Below are positions 5,093 through 5,389 of a stretch of DNA of 5,389 bases, one piece after another. The stretch's first letter is position 1; every line of letters starts with the position of its first letter. The translations under genes and the position numbers were made by a program. The notes below the pieces were generated by a model, which searched no databases, was not told the DNA's origin, and saw only the letters and a list, made by a program, of their open reading frames with translations. Origin of the DNA: an uncultured Coleofasciculus sp. (GTDB taxonomy: Bacteria; Cyanobacteriota; Cyanobacteriia; Cyanobacteriales; Coleofasciculaceae); the NCBI GenBank assembly GCA_902805485.1, contig CADCTM010000041.1:1-5389 (forward strand), read 5' to 3'.

Positions 5093-5389
5093 TGGTTTAT
5101 TAACGGATGAGTTTACCGAGTTTTTTTTAAGATACTCAATACTTTATACAGTTCATTTTCGCGCCTCAAAAGGCTAAATTTTTCAGACAATGCATATTGG
5201 GCTATACATAGTTGAATCAGTTTGATAAAAAAGAAGTGAGCAGCATTCCTCAGTAAAGCAAAAACTGGTCGCTCAGGCTGGGGATTCTTTAGCATATAAG
5301 CTAGAGCTTAAGGAATAGCAATTCGTAGGGAGATACCGACTTTCTTCGACTTAATTAACGGGACTTAAACAAAAATAAAGAACCAATCA
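5093..5389. other. Upstream region of the cysteine desulfurase, no convincing gene
   Basis: These 297 A/T-rich bases hold no recognisable gene. A 60-codon frame on the - strand (5113-5295) has no Shine-Dalgarno, has an in-frame stop 12 bases before its ATG, and resembles no family I know. A near-perfect palindrome lies at 5297-5310 (TAAGCT-AG-AGCTTA), of unknown meaning. I see no SufR-type CAAC-N6-GTTG operator. The right end (5311-5389) shows no tRNA, repeat or start of a gene that I can support. Confidence 0.4.
5143..5169 (-). promoter_or_regulatory. Candidate promoter of the cysteine desulfurase
   Basis: On the - strand TTGAGG (5164-5169) and TATAAA (5143-5148) are separated by 15 bases, shorter than the preferred 17. 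It would give a leader of about 43 bases. It is the best -10/-35 pair I can see ahead of this gene, but the region is A/T-rich and such matches arise easily. Confidence 0.25.

Noticed and set aside
5101..5128. Possible + strand terminator ending in T8
   Set aside because: Only a 3-bp CGG/CCG stem precedes the T-run, and no + strand gene ends nearby.

Overview
The window looks like ordinary chromosomal DNA of a cyanobacterium. Three things support this: six perfect copies of the cyanobacterial HIP1 palindrome (GCGATCGC) in 5.4 kb, an RNase E with the cyanobacterial tail ending in an arginine run followed by SSA, and a DUF1997-family gene lying tail-to-tail with rnhB. Base composition is close to balanced. 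I see no insertion sequence, phage gene, CRISPR array, tRNA or rRNA. I cannot name the genus with confidence.

Layout from left to right: (1) the 3' part of a DUF1997-family gene on the + strand, cut by the left edge (1-435); (2) rnhB, ribonuclease HII, on the - strand (482-1171), convergent with it; (3) rne, ribonuclease E, on the - strand (1289-3433), 117 bases upstream of rnhB and very likely co-transcribed with it; (4) a 474-base gene-free region (3434-3907), read here as the promoter and long structured 5' leader of rne; (5) a group I (IscS/NifS-like) cysteine desulfurase on the - strand (3908-5092); (6) about 300 bases of upstream DNA to the right edge with no convincing gene.

Together, rne and rnhB form an RNA-metabolism unit. 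RNase E starts mRNA decay and processes stable RNAs. RNase HII removes ribonucleotides and RNA primers from DNA. The cysteine desulfurase supplies persulfide sulfur for Fe-S clusters and other sulfur compounds; it lies upstream on the same strand but is probably a separate transcription unit.

The genes are housekeeping genes. The most interesting part is non-coding: the rne leader. A perfect TATAAT at 3800-3805 would start a leader of roughly 360 nt that begins almost at once with an 11-bp perfect stem enclosing a second hairpin. The 5'-most arm of that stem has two possible pairing partners, which suggests a structural switch. Since RNase E is known to control its own mRNA in other bacteria, this is the best candidate for an undescribed regulatory element here. 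A second structured element lies between rne and rnhB.
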